DNA from: Chlorobiaceae bacterium
Lineage (GTDB): Bacteria > Bacteroidota > Chlorobiia > Chlorobiales > Chlorobiaceae
NCBI GenBank assembly: GCA_013334865.1
Contig: JAAXWS010000013.1
Coordinates: 1-64,000 of the forward strand
Length of the DNA stretch: 64,000 nucleotides
Direction of reading: 5' to 3'
Shown: positions 9,659-20,200 of the stretch, piece after piece
Numbering within the stretch: position 1 is the stretch's first letter
Layout of the letters: the number at the start of each line of letters is the position of its first letter
Notes under the pieces: model-generated
What the model was told of the DNA's origin: nothing
The model's database searches: none
Seen by the model: the letters and a program-made list of their open reading frames with translations, nothing else
Translations under genes and position numbers: made by a program

Positions 9659-11764
9659 ATGGCTGTCATGAGCAAATTGAGGGACAAGACGCATATCATC
9701 CTGTTCGTCCTTGTCGGAGCGTTTCTGGCATTGATCGTCTTCGAATGGGGAATGAACTTCACTGGCCCTGCCCGCAAGGGTGGACAGGTGGGCAAGGTGG
9801 ACGGCCAGCCGATCACCTCCGCGCAGTACGAAGAGGTCTACAACGGCCTGAGGCAGAATTTCATGAGGAGCAACCCCGGAGCGGAGGTCACCCCCCAGGC
9901 CGAGATGAGCTTCCGCGAGCAGGCATGGAACGTCGTGGTCGACCAGGCGCTGGTCGAAGAGCTGTTCCGGAAATACGGCATCGCCGTGCAGGACCGCGAA
10001 GTGATCGACGCCGTGAACAGCGAGGTCAACCCGCCAATGATCATCCGCCAGAACTTCACCGATCCGCGTACCGGCCTGATCGACCGCGCCCTGCTTGACA
10101 AGGCGCGCCGCGATCCTCAGGCAAAGGCCTTCTGGGTCAAGGCCGAGGAGGTCGTCAAGCGCGAGCTGATGGTCGACAAGCTGCTCACGGCGCTCAAGAC
10201 CATGGGGCTGGTTACCGACCCTGAAGTCGAAGAGCTCGTGCAGCGCCAGTTCACCAGGTTCTCGGGAACCTTCATTCCGTTTCCGCTCAGCTATGCTGGC
10301 ACCGACGCCCAGTTCCCGGTCAAGCAGGATGAGGTCAAGAAGTGGTACGAAGCCCACAAGCAGCAGCTCAAGCAGGAGCCGAGCCGCAATGCTGAATTCG
10401 TGATCTATCCGCTCGTTCCCTCTGCGCAGGACAGCGTGCAGGTGAAGAAGGAGATCGACGCCCTTGTGCCCCAGTTCGCTTCCGCACCCAGCGACAGCGA
10501 GTTCGTGAAGGTTCAGAGCGACCGCCCCAACGCGGTGAACGAGGTGCTTTCCCGCGCCGACTTCTCGCCGTCGGCGGCCAACGCCGTCTTCGGCGCGCAG
10601 CTCGCACCGGGCAGGATCGTCGGCCCGGTGGCCGACCGGGGTCTCTACCGTGTCCTCAAGATCAAGTCCGTCTCGGCGGGCGAGCCGGTGGCAAGCGCAT
10701 CGCACATCCTGATCCGCTGCAACCCGGCCGACCAGGCGGACCTCCAGCGTGCGCTCGTCCGTGCGGCATCCATTTACGACCAGCTCAAGAAAGGAACCTC
10801 CTTCTCTGCCCTTGCTGCCCAGTACTCCGAAGATCCCGGCAGCGCCAGGAACGGCGGCAGCGTCGGCTGGTTCACCAAAGCGCGCATGGTCCCCGAGTTC
10901 GCCGCGGCGGTCTTCTCGGGCAAACCCGGCCAGGTCATCGGCCCGGTCAGGACGCAGTTCGGACTGCACATCATCAGGGTAGACGGACTCGACAACAAGC
11001 GCATCGTCTGCTCCGAGGTGGCCCGCCAGATCAAGCCTTCGTCCGTGACGAGCGAGTCCATCAAGAGGAAGGCCATGCTGTTCCAGAGCGAGGCCAAGTC
11101 CAAGGGGTTTGCCCAGGCCGCCAGTCTCGAGCGCCTGGAGGTCGGCAAGACCGGCGAGTTCCCCAAAGGCGGCATGATCCCGATGATCGGGTTCAGCGAC
11201 CAGGCTGCGCGTTTCGCATTCAAGGCCAAAGAGGGTGACGTCTCCGATATTATCGAAACCGAGGCCGGATTCGTCGTGATGAAACTGACCTCGAAGAACG
11301 ATACCGGCTACCGCCAGCTCGACGCCGATCTGCAGAAGCGGATCACGGCTGAACTGGTTGCGGAAAAGAAAGGTGCAGCCCTGAAAGCCAAGCTCGCCGC
11401 GATGATAAAAACGCCGGGCGCGAGCCTCGACGCCATCGCCGCCAACGACCCCTCGCTGAGGAAGGTAACCTCCGAAGAGATCCGCTGGAGGGATGGTTTC
11501 ATTGCAGGATACGGTCAGGATCGCCAGCTGGTCGAGGCCATCGCCGGCATGGCGCCGAACCGGCTCTCCCCGCCCGTCCAGTGTGCTGGAGGCTACGCCC
11601 TGGTGCAGGTCACCGGCAGGAAGCTCGAGGAGGGTGTCGACCCGACGGCCGAAAAGTCCAAGATCATGCCCCAGTTGATGAAGGTCAAGCAGGAGCAGCT
11701 CTTCTCGGAATACTTCAATGCAGTCAGGAAGAACGCCAGGATCGAGGATTTCCGCCAGCAGTGA
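9659..11764 (+). CDS. Membrane-anchored peptidyl-prolyl isomerase, PpiD/SurA type
   Basis: 701 aa. One N-terminal membrane anchor (about 12-30, HIILFVLVGAFLALIVF) is followed by a SurA-N-like chaperone region (GKVDGQPITSAQYEEVYN) and one parvulin (PpiC) domain at about 345-440 with ASHILIR and FGLHIIRVDG. The long C-terminal part (about 450-700) resembles PpiD and has a second degenerate module. It should act on the periplasmic face, assisting envelope protein folding. Start ATG at 9659 follows GAGAGGA. A strong terminator follows the stop. Confidence 0.9.
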   Translation: MAVMSKLRDKTHIILFVLVGAFLALIVFEWGMNFTGPARKGGQVGKVDGQPITSAQYEEVYNGLRQNFMRSNPGAEVTPQAEMSFREQAWNVVVDQALVEELFRKYGIAVQDREVIDAVNSEVNPPMIIRQNFTDPRTGLIDRALLDKARRDPQAKAFWVKAEEVVKRELMVDKLLTALKTMGLVTDPEVEELVQRQFTRFSGTFIPFPLSYAGTDAQFPVKQDEVKKWYEAHKQQLKQEPSRNAEFVIYPLVPSAQDSVQVKKEIDALVPQFASAPSDSEFVKVQSDRPNAVNEVLSRADFSPSAANAVFGAQLAPGRIVGPVADRGLYRVLKIKSVSAGEPVASASHILIRCNPADQADLQRALVRAASIYDQLKKGTSFSALAAQYSEDPGSARNGGSVGWFTKARMVPEFAAAVFSGKPGQVIGPVRTQFGLHIIRVDGLDNKRIVCSEVARQIKPSSVTSESIKRKAMLFQSEAKSKGFAQAASLERLEVGKTGEFPKGGMIPMIGFSDQAARFAFKAKEGDVSDIIETEAGFVVMKLTSKNDTGYRQLDADLQKRITAELVAEKKGAALKAKLAAMIKTPGASLDAIAANDPSLRKVTSEEIRWRDGFIAGYGQDRQLVEAIAGMAPNRLSPPVQCAGGYALVQVTGRKLEEGVDPTAEKSKIMPQLMKVKQEQLFSEYFNAVRKNARIEDFRQQ

Positions 11765-11792
11765 TGCCGGCAAAGCAGGAGTCTGTAATAAG

Positions 11793-11824
11793 GAAGGGCG
11801 CCCGAGGGCGCCCTTCTTCGTTTA
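11793..11824. terminator. Intrinsic terminator after the foldase gene
   Basis: A perfect 10-bp stem (GAAGGGCGCC at 11793-11802 with GGCGCCCTTC at 11807-11816), loop CGAG, followed by TTCGTTT. It lies between converging genes (foldase + and ptsI -). The minus-strand side has only a short T-rich flank (TTATTAC), so it serves mainly the plus strand. Confidence 0.8.
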
Positions 11825-11839
11825 ACATATGGTTACCTC

Positions 11840-13642
11840 TCAGTGCCGGTTGCGGAACTCCTCCAGCGCGGCTTTGATCTTGGTGGCGCTGTCGAGCTTC
11901 AGGCAGTGTGCGGCGAGCTCTTCACTCTCCGCGATGGTGTAGTGGGAGATGAGCGCCTTCATGGTGGGGATGTCGGAGCTGACCATGCTGAAGTTCCTCA
12001 GCCCGCAGCCCAGGAGGAAGGGCAGGGCGAGGGGGTCGGATCCCATGTCTCCGCAGATGGAGACCCGGCAGTGGTTCTTCTGGGCCGTCGTGATGATCCG
12101 GTGGAGCTGGCGGATGATCGACGGGTGGAACTTCTCGAAGAGGTCCTGCACGATAAGGTTGTTGCGGTCGACCGCAAGCGTGTACTGGGTGAGATCGTTG
12201 GTGCCGATGCTGACGAAGTCGACGATTCTGGTGATCTCGTCGATCAGCTCCACGGCGGCCGGCAGCTCGATCATCGCGCCGAGTCCCGGCTTGTCGATCG
12301 GTTCGTCGCTTTCAAAGCTTATCTGCGAATAGTGCTTCTCGAGCTCCACCTTGATGAATTCGATCTCCTCGATCGACGAGATCATGGGAAGGAGGATGTC
12401 GATGTTTCCGTGCGTGTTCGCCTTGACGACGGCCTGGAGCTGCGAGTGCAGGATCTCCGGTACGTCAATCAGGATCCTGATGCCCCTCCATCCGAGGTTC
12501 GGGTTCGGCTCCCTGACGGGCGAGTAGATCAGCTTGTCGCCCCCGATGTCGAACAGCCGGATGACCAGCGGCTTCGGTGTGAGGATTTCGGCCATCTCGG
12601 TATAGTAGGCGGACTGGAAGGCTTCGGTCGGCGTCTTGACGCTGTCGAGGAAAAGGTTTTCTGTCCTGAAGAGGCCGACCCCCTCCGAACCGGTCGCGTC
12701 GAAATGGTCCAGCTCCTCCTTGAAATCGATGTTCGAATAGACCGAAATCTTCACGCCGCAGCGGGTGGAAGAGTGCATCTGTGCCAGCATGCTGTCGTCG
12801 GCTTCGCGGCGCAGCTCCGCCTCGCGCTTTTTCTGGTACTCCTCGACGGTCTTATCCGTCGGGTCGGTGATGACCATGCCTTCGGTGCTGTCGAGCACGA
12901 TGTTGCTGCCCGTGACGACCTTCTTGGCGAAGGTGCCCAAGCCGACCACGATCGGGATGTTCATCGATTTGCAGATCAGGGAGATGTGCGAGGTCTTGCC
13001 TCCGGTATCGGTGGCGAAGCCCTTGATGTTGCTCCTGCTCAAGAGGATGATGTCGGCCGGGGAGAGGTGGTGGGAAACCACGATCACCCCTTCGGGCACC
13101 CACGAGTGGAGCTTGCGCACATGCAGGTTCCTGATGATCCTGTCCTTGATGTCGTGAAGGTCGGCAGCCCGTTCGCGGAAGACGATGTCATCGGAATTGA
13201 TGAAAAGCTCGAGGTATTTTTCGAACTCCTGTTCGATGACCAGGTGCGCGGGCTTCAGCTCCTTGCGGATCCTGCCTGAAATGGCGTCGATCAGCTGGGG
13301 GTCGTTGAGCAGCATGATCTGCGCCTGGAACAGGTCGGAATAGACCTTGCCGATCTTCCTGGTGGTGACGCGCTCGATCTTCTTCAGCTCTTTTTCGGAA
13401 CGCTGCAGCGCGGTGCGGAAGCGATCGACCTCATCCTCGACGTTCTTCTTGCTCATCTCGACGGAGTCGTGCTCGATGGACTCCGTGACGAATTCGAAGG
13501 CCTCCCCGATGGCGAAACCCTTCGCTATCCCGATTCCGAGATAGCGCTGCTCAATGCCGGTCGCCGGGCCTTCGTCGGTGGCTTTGGCACTCTCCTGGGA
13601 GACACGGTCCGCGCTCTGCTTTGATGGTTTCCTGTACGGCAT
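11840..13642 (-). CDS. ptsI: Phosphoenolpyruvate-protein phosphotransferase (PTS enzyme I)
   Basis: 600 aa. The phospho-histidine is H219 in TDTGGKTSHISL. The C-terminal TIM barrel shows GVGLFRTENLFLD, GWRGIRI and ICGDMGSDPLALPFLLG. It passes phosphate from PEP to HPr. No HPr gene and no sugar-specific IIB/IIC gene is in the window, but a PtsN-like IIA gene is at 53436. That suggests a regulatory (PTS-Ntr-like) chain rather than sugar uptake; this is inference. I set the start at the ATG at 13642; the same frame is open far upstream, antisense to nothing and overlapping dnaB, so those codons are a shadow. It follows dnaB by 11 bases. Confidence 0.93.
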   Translation of the reverse strand: MPYRKPSKQSADRVSQESAKATDEGPATGIEQRYLGIGIAKGFAIGEAFEFVTESIEHDSVEMSKKNVEDEVDRFRTALQRSEKELKKIERVTTRKIGKVYSDLFQAQIMLLNDPQLIDAISGRIRKELKPAHLVIEQEFEKYLELFINSDDIVFRERAADLHDIKDRIIRNLHVRKLHSWVPEGVIVVSHHLSPADIILLSRSNIKGFATDTGGKTSHISLICKSMNIPIVVGLGTFAKKVVTGSNIVLDSTEGMVITDPTDKTVEEYQKKREAELRREADDSMLAQMHSSTRCGVKISVYSNIDFKEELDHFDATGSEGVGLFRTENLFLDSVKTPTEAFQSAYYTEMAEILTPKPLVIRLFDIGGDKLIYSPVREPNPNLGWRGIRILIDVPEILHSQLQAVVKANTHGNIDILLPMISSIEEIEFIKVELEKHYSQISFESDEPIDKPGLGAMIELPAAVELIDEITRIVDFVSIGTNDLTQYTLAVDRNNLIVQDLFEKFHPSIIRQLHRIITTAQKNHCRVSICGDMGSDPLALPFLLGCGLRNFSMVSSDIPTMKALISHYTIAESEELAAHCLKLDSATKIKAALEEFRNRH

Positions 13643-13653
13643 GGTGGCAGGGG

Positions 13654-15183
13654 CTAAAAGGGTGCTGCGTCCGAACTGTTGATATAGCTGTCCATATCGA
13701 TAGGCGGCGGTTCCGGAAGGAACGCCTCCTGGTAGCCTCCGCCTGGCGAGGAGTGCTGGTTCTGCTCCGACCCTGCGGTCAGGTAGCTGTTGGCCGTAGA
13801 CTGGAACCGGCCGTAGTTCTTCAGGAAGAGCAGCCTGACGGTGCCGATCGGGCCGTTTCGCTGCTTGCCGATGACCACTTCGGCGATGTCCTTGGTCGAG
13901 GAGCCGTCCTCGAAATTCTTGGTACCGTACATCTCGGGCCTCGACAGGAACATGACCATGTCGGCGTCCTGCTCGATGGAGCCAGACTCCCTGAGGTCGC
14001 TCAGCTGCGGCCTGCGGTCGCCGGAGCGCTGCTCGACCGACCGGTTGAGCTGTGCCAGCGCGATGATCGGGATGTTGAGCTCCTTGGCCAGCGCCTTGAG
14101 GGAGCGCGAGATCTGCGCGATCTCCTGTTCGCGGTTGGACTTGCCGTCCCTGACCGGGGTGACCAGCTGGAGGTAGTCCACCACCACCATGCCGATGTTG
14201 TGCTCCTGCTTCATGCGCCGCGTCTTGGCGGTCAGTTCCATGATCGAGATGCCGGGAGTGTCGTCGATGAAGAGCTTCGCCTCGGCCAGCGCATCCATGC
14301 TGTTGATGATCTTGCCCATCATCTCGGGCGTGATCTGGCCCCTCCTGACCAGCTGCGACTCGACGTAGGCCTCGGCGCACATGAGACGCATGGCGAGCTG
14401 GATCTCGGCCATTTCAAGGCTGAAGAAGAGCACCGGCGTCTTGAAATCCACGGCCGCGTTGCGGGCCAGCGACAGCGAAAAGGCCGTCTTGCCGGCAGAG
14501 GGCCGCGCCGCGATGATGATCATGTCGGAGGGCTGGAACCCGGCCGTGTAGGCGTCCAGGTCGGAAAATCCCGAGCCGATGCCTGTGACCGACGACTGCG
14601 ACGCGCTCAGGTTCTCGATCATGCGGGTGGCCGTCTTGAGCAGGTCCTTGATGCTCGAGGCCTTTTTCTTGACGCCGGCCTGCGAGATGTTGAAAAACTG
14701 CTGCGAGGCGTTCTCGACCAGGTCGAAGATGTCCATCGAGGTGCCGTAGGCTGCCCCGGAGATGTGCGACGAGATCGAGATCAGGCGACGGTAGAGGTAT
14801 TTCTCCTTGACCAGCCGGGCGTAGTACTCGATGTTGGCCGCGCTGATCACCTTGGCGGAGATCTCGCCGAGGTAGGACCGGCCGCCGATGTTGTCGAGCT
14901 CGCCCACCCGCGAGAGCTCCTCGCTCACCGTGATGAGGTCGATGGCCTGCCGCTTCTGGTAAAGTTGCAGCATGGCACGGTAGATGAGCTGGTGGCGCTT
15001 CTCGTAGAAGACCGACTCGCCGTTGTCGCCGAAGATCTGGATGACCTGCTCGATCGGATCCTCTTCCAGCAGCACGCACGCGAGTACCTCCTGCTCGACC
15101 TCGAGCGAGTAGGGAGGGATGCGGCTCTCCTTGCTGAAATCGATGTCCTTGCTGAGGTCTATCTGTGCTTCACGCGGTTTCAT
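13654..15183 (-). CDS. dnaB: Replicative DNA helicase
   Basis: A 509-aa hexameric helicase of the replication fork. The N-terminal domain (IPPYSLEVEQEVLACVLLEE, in part) is followed by the RecA-like domain with Walker A ARPSAGKT at 226-233, ALFFSLEM-type motif VLFFSLEMAE, and Walker B VVVDYLQL. The C-terminus (about 455-509) is a proline- and serine-rich tail. No intein was seen. It sits in the same minus-strand run as ptsI, which begins 11 bases after its stop. Confidence 0.96.
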   Translation of the reverse strand: MKPREAQIDLSKDIDFSKESRIPPYSLEVEQEVLACVLLEEDPIEQVIQIFGDNGESVFYEKRHQLIYRAMLQLYQKRQAIDLITVSEELSRVGELDNIGGRSYLGEISAKVISAANIEYYARLVKEKYLYRRLISISSHISGAAYGTSMDIFDLVENASQQFFNISQAGVKKKASSIKDLLKTATRMIENLSASQSSVTGIGSGFSDLDAYTAGFQPSDMIIIAARPSAGKTAFSLSLARNAAVDFKTPVLFFSLEMAEIQLAMRLMCAEAYVESQLVRRGQITPEMMGKIINSMDALAEAKLFIDDTPGISIMELTAKTRRMKQEHNIGMVVVDYLQLVTPVRDGKSNREQEIAQISRSLKALAKELNIPIIALAQLNRSVEQRSGDRRPQLSDLRESGSIEQDADMVMFLSRPEMYGTKNFEDGSSTKDIAEVVIGKQRNGPIGTVRLLFLKNYGRFQSTANSYLTAGSEQNQHSSPGGGYQEAFLPEPPPIDMDSYINSSDAAPF

Positions 15184-15236
15184 GCTTCGATGGAATAACG
15201 CTCTGAATTAACGGTTCACTCTTGCTTGCCGATATC

Positions 15237-15261
15237 GGGCACGGCACGCCGTGCCCCTACA
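15237..15261. repeat. Dispersed palindromic repeat, copy 2
   Basis: The same 25-base unit as at 4183-4207: GGGCACGG (15237-15244), loop CACG, CCGTGCCC (15249-15256), then CTACA. It lies in the 94-base gap between dnaB and the uracil-DNA glycosylase, and is followed by TTACGCGTCACGTGTTACG heptad-like repeats. Confidence 0.8.
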
Positions 15262-15277
15262 AATTTATGGTGACATG

Positions 15278-15919
15278 TTACGCGTCACGTGTTACGCTTC
15301 CCTGACACACCCTCTCGTAATGGGCCCGCAGCATCTGCACGTCCTCCCAGCAGGGGCGTTTCCAGTTCGGGTTCCTCAGGAGCGCCGCCGGGTGGTAGGT
15401 GACCACGCAGTCGAAGTCGTTCCATCTGATGATCCTGCCCCGCATCGCCGCCATCGACAGGTTGTTGCCGAGTATCGTATTGGCTGCGACCCTGCCCAGG
15501 AGCAGGAGTATTTTCGGCGCGACGATGTCGAGCTGTTCGCTCAGCCATGGCATGCAGCACTCGATCTCGTCCGTGAGCGGGTTCCTGTTCTCCGGGGGCC
15601 GGCACTTGATGATGTTGCCGATGTAGACATCCTTGCGCTCGAAGCCGACGGCGAGGAGGATCTTGTCGAGCAGCTGGCCGGAACGTCCGACGAACGGGCG
15701 GGCCTGGGCGTCCTCTTCGGCTCCGGGAGCCTCTCCGATGACGAACAGGCCAGCCCTCGGGTTCCCTTCGCCGAACACAACGTTCCTGCGCGTTTCCGAA
15801 AGGCGGCACTTCCTGCATTCGATGGCGGCGTTCCGGACCGAGTCAAGGTCGCGGGCAGGAGGCTCCTGACAGCTTCCGGATGGCGTGCCGGGCAGGTCGA
15901 ACAGGGATTCCTGGCTCAT
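15278..15919 (-). CDS. Family 4 uracil-DNA glycosylase (iron-sulfur)
   Basis: 213 aa. It removes uracil from DNA. Four cysteines placed as in family 4 (C35, C38, C106, C122) should bind a 4Fe-4S cluster. Active-site motif A is GEAPGAEED at 62-70 and the second motif is HPAALL at 176-181. PFVGRSGQLLD is also typical. The gene overlaps the coaBC stop by four bases (ATGA), so the two are translationally coupled. The N-terminal 25 residues are variable and uncharged, as is common. Confidence 0.93.
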   Translation of the reverse strand: MSQESLFDLPGTPSGSCQEPPARDLDSVRNAAIECRKCRLSETRRNVVFGEGNPRAGLFVIGEAPGAEEDAQARPFVGRSGQLLDKILLAVGFERKDVYIGNIIKCRPPENRNPLTDEIECCMPWLSEQLDIVAPKILLLLGRVAANTILGNNLSMAAMRGRIIRWNDFDCVVTYHPAALLRNPNWKRPCWEDVQMLRAHYERVCQGSVTRDA

Positions 15920-17139
15920 CGGCGCGGCAACAGCGGTTCAATTTCGTCGAGCAGGCGTCCGGCAAGGGCATCCTTCGGCATCACCGGAAGCTCCGTGACG
16001 TTGCCGGCGCGGTCGATCAGGGTCAGGGCGTTGGTGTCGACCTCGAAGCCTGTCGTGGCCCCGTCGTAGACGTTGAAGGCCACCAGGTCGAGATTCTTGC
16101 GTTCAAGCTTCTCCCTGGCGTAGCCGATGCCTCCGCCGGTTTCGAGGGCGAAGCCCACGGAGAGCTGGCCCGGTTTCCTTCCGGCGGAGAACTCGCCAAG
16201 GATGTCCGGGTTGCGCACAAGCCTGAGCGCCATCGCCTCGTCGTTTTTCTTGATCTTCCCCGTAACCGGGGCTTCAGGGCGGTAGTCCGCAACGGCGGCA
16301 GCGCCGATGAAGAGGTCGCAATCGCCAAAGAAGCGGCTTGCCGCCTCCATCATGTCGGCGGCGCTCTCCACGTCGATCCGTTCGACGCCGGGAGGCGTGC
16401 CGAGGCTCACCGGACCGGCTACCAGCCTGACGTCCGCGCCGCGCCGGGCGGCTTCGCGCGCGACGGCGAACCCCATCTTGCCCGAAGAGTAGTTCGACAG
16501 GAAGCGCACATCGTCTAGCTTTTCACGGGTCGGACCGGCGGTCACCACCACCTTGCGCCCTTGCAAGGGTGAAACGGGGGCCGGGCGGAGCATCGCCTCC
16601 ATGGCGGTGACGATGGCTTCGGGTTCCGGCATCCTGCCGAGGCCGCACTGCCCTGAGGCGAGGTCGCCGCTTTCGGGATCGAGGATGCTGCATCCCTGTG
16701 CAGCAAGTGCCGACAGGTTCCGCTGGACCGTAGGCGAGCCGTACATGTGCCCGTCCATGGCGGGCGCGATGAGCACCGGCTTGTCCGGGCGGAGGGTGAT
16801 GAAGCAGACCGAAAGCATGTCGTCGCAAAGTCCCGCGTTCAGCCTCGCGATCGTGTTGGCCGTTGCCGGGGCGATCACGAATGCGTCGGCCCACTCGCCA
16901 AGCGTGATGTGCACCGTCTTGTCATCATCGCCGGGCCCTTCGAGATCGAACAGGTCGCGGAGCACCGGCCGGCGCGACACTGTGGCGAGGGAGAGCTCGC
17001 TGACGAACTGCAGCGCAGACGCTGTCGCGAGTACCTGGACGTTCGCGCCCGCCTTCTTGAAGAGGCGCACGAGGTGTGGTGTCTTGTAGGCGGCAATGCC
17101 TCCGCAGATGCCAAGGATGATGTTCTTGCCGGTCAGCAC
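15916..17139 (-). CDS. coaBC: Bifunctional phosphopantothenoylcysteine decarboxylase/synthetase
   Basis: 407 aa, two steps of coenzyme A synthesis. The N-terminal CoaC flavoprotein has GICGGIAAYKTPHLVR, active-site H77 (TVHITLGEWAD), and the substrate clamp cysteine C165 (GQCGLGRM). The usual PAMN signature reads PAMD here (residue 129 is Asp); I recall PAMD in other non-proteobacterial CoaBC proteins. The C-terminal CoaB has VVVTAGPTREKLDDVRFLSN and AAVADYRP. The start is a GTG at 17139. It overlaps the downstream glycosylase gene by 4 bases. Confidence 0.94.
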   Translation of the reverse strand: MLTGKNIILGICGGIAAYKTPHLVRLFKKAGANVQVLATASALQFVSELSLATVSRRPVLRDLFDLEGPGDDDKTVHITLGEWADAFVIAPATANTIARLNAGLCDDMLSVCFITLRPDKPVLIAPAMDGHMYGSPTVQRNLSALAAQGCSILDPESGDLASGQCGLGRMPEPEAIVTAMEAMLRPAPVSPLQGRKVVVTAGPTREKLDDVRFLSNYSSGKMGFAVAREAARRGADVRLVAGPVSLGTPPGVERIDVESAADMMEAASRFFGDCDLFIGAAAVADYRPEAPVTGKIKKNDEAMALRLVRNPDILGEFSAGRKPGQLSVGFALETGGGIGYAREKLERKNLDLVAFNVYDGATTGFEVDTNALTLIDRAGNVTELPVMPKDALAGRLLDEIEPLLPRR

Positions 17140-17259
17140 GATCGAAGCCCCGATGGTTGAAGGTAATTAACTTTAAATGTATGAAAATAATGGTCAGTAA
17201 GGGCTACAGTTTTTTCTGCATCCCGCGCTGGAGCCCGGGGAAGAGGGCGCCATCCTGGT

Positions 17260-20200
17260 TTAATTCCCCTTGCGTGGCACCATCTGGATGAGGGGGTCGG
17301 GGGCCTGCGCCGGGGGCGTGGCGGGCTCGGCTTTCTTCTCCTTGCCTTTGCCCCCTCCGAACAGCCGGTGCAAGAACTGGCCCCAGGTGTGGAAACGTTC
17401 CCGGTATGCCACGCTGGCTCCCCAGTTCTCGGTCGGCGTCTGGAGGTTGGTCGTGGCGCCTTCACTGCCGCTCTGGCCGTATGAGCGGTAGGCCTGGACG
17501 TACACTTTCGGGCTGACCCGGTACTCGATCTTCTGGGACGAGCCGTAGGTGTTGCTGGCCGCGGTGGTTCCGTTTCCGGTGCCGCCGGTCGGGGTGCTGC
17601 CGGTACCGATGAAGCGCACCTTGCCGCCGGTACCCGGAACCTGGAGGGCAAAGTAGAGCTCTACGCCTCTCAGCGTACCGTCACTGCCCGTTCCCATATT
17701 CACGTTGAAGCTTTCGAGCCCGGCAAGGCCCTGCACGAGCCCGGAGATCTGCGACGAGAGCATGCCGGTCCCGGCCGATACGCCCACGCTTGAGGCAGCG
17801 AAGTTCCCTCCGCGGCCCTGGCGTTCCGGGTGCAGGTACCACTGGCGGGAGAGGAGCATGGAGATGACGTTCAGGTCGGCGTTCGGGTCAATGTGGCTCG
17901 ACTGGCGGCCGATCGAGTTGGTGGATGCATAGGGCTGGATGTCGTCGTTCAGGTAGTAGCCCATCCGGACGTTCGGCTCGTTGATCGTTCCTCCGATGGC
18001 CAGCAGCAGCTTGACGTTGTCCCGTTCGCCGGTCTGGGAGTCGCTAGCCGAGACGAGCTTCACGCCATAGAGGTTCTCGAGTGCCCCGTTTCGGATCTCC
18101 TGGTTGTTCCAGATGACCTGGCCGCCGTTCTCAAGATCGAAGTATGCGTTCGAGAAGGTGTATTTGCCACCGACGATGTCCACTGATCCGAAGAGGTTGA
18201 AGCGCTGCCTCACCTTGCTGATGTTCAGCGACATGCTGTTGACCGAGGTTTCCAGACGCTCGCCCCTGATGCGGTCGAAGATCACCTTGAAGCGGATCGG
18301 GACGTTGCAGGTCAGCCGGAGCTGGCTGATCTGCAGGATATCGAGCAAGGCCTGACGGAACTCGGGCGATGTTTCCTGCACAGCCGTCACCATAGCCGCC
18401 GGTTTCGCGGAGGGGTGGCGAGGCACGAACTTGATGAACTTCTCCACGCCGATGTACTTGGCGCTTTCGTTCGACCCCGTCCTGTAGATGCTGAAATCGG
18501 CAGCAGTCACGTTGAACGCGCCTTCAGCCGTCGGCGCCGACAGGTCGCCGTAGAACCGGAAGCTGTCGGTGGATCCCTGGATCGTGCCGAACGAAGTGTC
18601 GTCCTTCCGGTCCTTCTTGCTGTAGACCAGCAGGTTTCTGCAGGTTCCGGAGAGGTCGACCGATTTCGGTGCTAGGCCTTCGAGCCTGATAAACCCGCTG
18701 ATGGTGCCGCTGCCCTGCAGGGTGTCCCTGATCCTGAGGCTGCCGAGGTCGATTCCCGAGGGGGTGCCGTTCACCTGGCCGGTGACGAAGTAGGGTACCT
18801 GGGTGGGCTCGACCCTGATCCTGGTCTCGTTCAGGCGCGAGGTCAGGAATACGTCCGGTCGGGGGAGGGAACCCGAAATGCGCAGGTCGGTGGGGATGAT
18901 GCCCTCTGCGTCGTCGAAGAACGGGACGGTGAAGACGAGGAACTTCGCAGAGAGGTCGTCCGAGTGGAACGTGACGTCCATCGGACGCCGCTCGGGAATC
19001 TCCAGCCTGAACGGCGAGTAGCCCAGGATGAGCGGCACCGTGCCCGTGCCTTTGATGGTGTTGACGCTCTGCTGCCCGGCGGCGCCCTGCGGGTTGCGGG
19101 TGTCGAGGTCGAAGCGGACCCTGTCGCCCGAATGGGCGGCCGTCAGATGGACGCTTCCGAGCCGGAGTTCGTTGTAAGCGACACCGCTGGCCCGGAGCTC
19201 GAGCGAACTCGTCTTCGCGCCGGGGCTGCCGCTGACGGTGAGCCTGGCGTTGGCGCGCCCGGAGAGCAGCTCGAGCCTCTGGTCGAGCATGAACTGCTTC
19301 AGTTCGGCAAGCTCGATGTTCGTGAGGTTGCACACGAAGGTTCCCGGCTGGGAGCTGCTGAGCAGGCCGTCGAACTCGACCGACTCGCCTCCTTTCGAGA
19401 TGCCGATCCTGTTGAATCGCATGTATGCCGATGTCACGTCGATGGTCGCGTCTGGCGAGGCCTGCCAGACGCCGTTCGGCGTCGACAGGGCGAGCTTCCG
19501 GAAGGTCAGGGTCGAGAGCCGCCCGCTGCGCCTGACCAGGAACGATGTTGAGAGCTTCTCCTGGTACTGCGGCACCGCAAGGTCGAGTGTGGCGGTCAAC
19601 AGGCTGTTGATGTAGGTGGCGCCGACCTGTAGCGACTTCAGCTCTTTTCCCGCCACTGTCGCGGTCTCCGCCGTGCCGGAGAGGGAGGCTGAGGAGATCC
19701 CGGCCTTGTCGCATCTGAGGGTGCCTTTGAATGCCGCACCGGCAAGTCCCAGGGATTTGCCCGAATCGATGCGCCCGATTCCGATGTCCGAATCGATGGA
19801 GAGCACACCGCCCGTCCATGAGGCTTTACCCGAAGAGGTGCCCTGGAATCGGAACGCCCTCGTTCCAAGCAGCGGGGCCAGCGGAGCGACGTTCCGAACC
19901 GTCATGCGGTAATCGAAAGCGAACGGGGCGGCAGGAAGTGTCGCTGGCACGGGCCCGGGGCTTCCGGTCTCACGAGAAATGCACGACGACGCAAGCCTGA
20001 CGGTGCCGAGCACCTGGCTCAGGGAGGCGTTGCCCTGCAGGGAGAGGTCCATGAAGCTGCTTGACAGGCTGAGCGAAGAAGACGCCGGCGACTGGACGAT
20101 CCCCAGTGAGACGATCGAACGGTCGCTGATCTCGAAATCGTTGATCGACGACGGCGAGAAGATGAGGTCGGCATGGAGGTTCATCGAGGCCGGGTCGAAG

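Noticed and set aside
9635-11773. 712-codon open frame antisense to the PpiD-like gene
   Set aside because: Same GC-driven shadow; its translation is biased toward L, D, G and H and the plus-strand gene is clearly real.
13643-14380. Upstream extension of ptsI into dnaB
   Set aside because: The frame is open but the extra residues are unlike any enzyme I and overlap a conserved gene; the ATG at 13642 fits.
13621-15198. 525-codon plus-strand frame over dnaB
   Set aside because: Shadow of dnaB; composition is L/D/V/H-rich with no recognisable domain.
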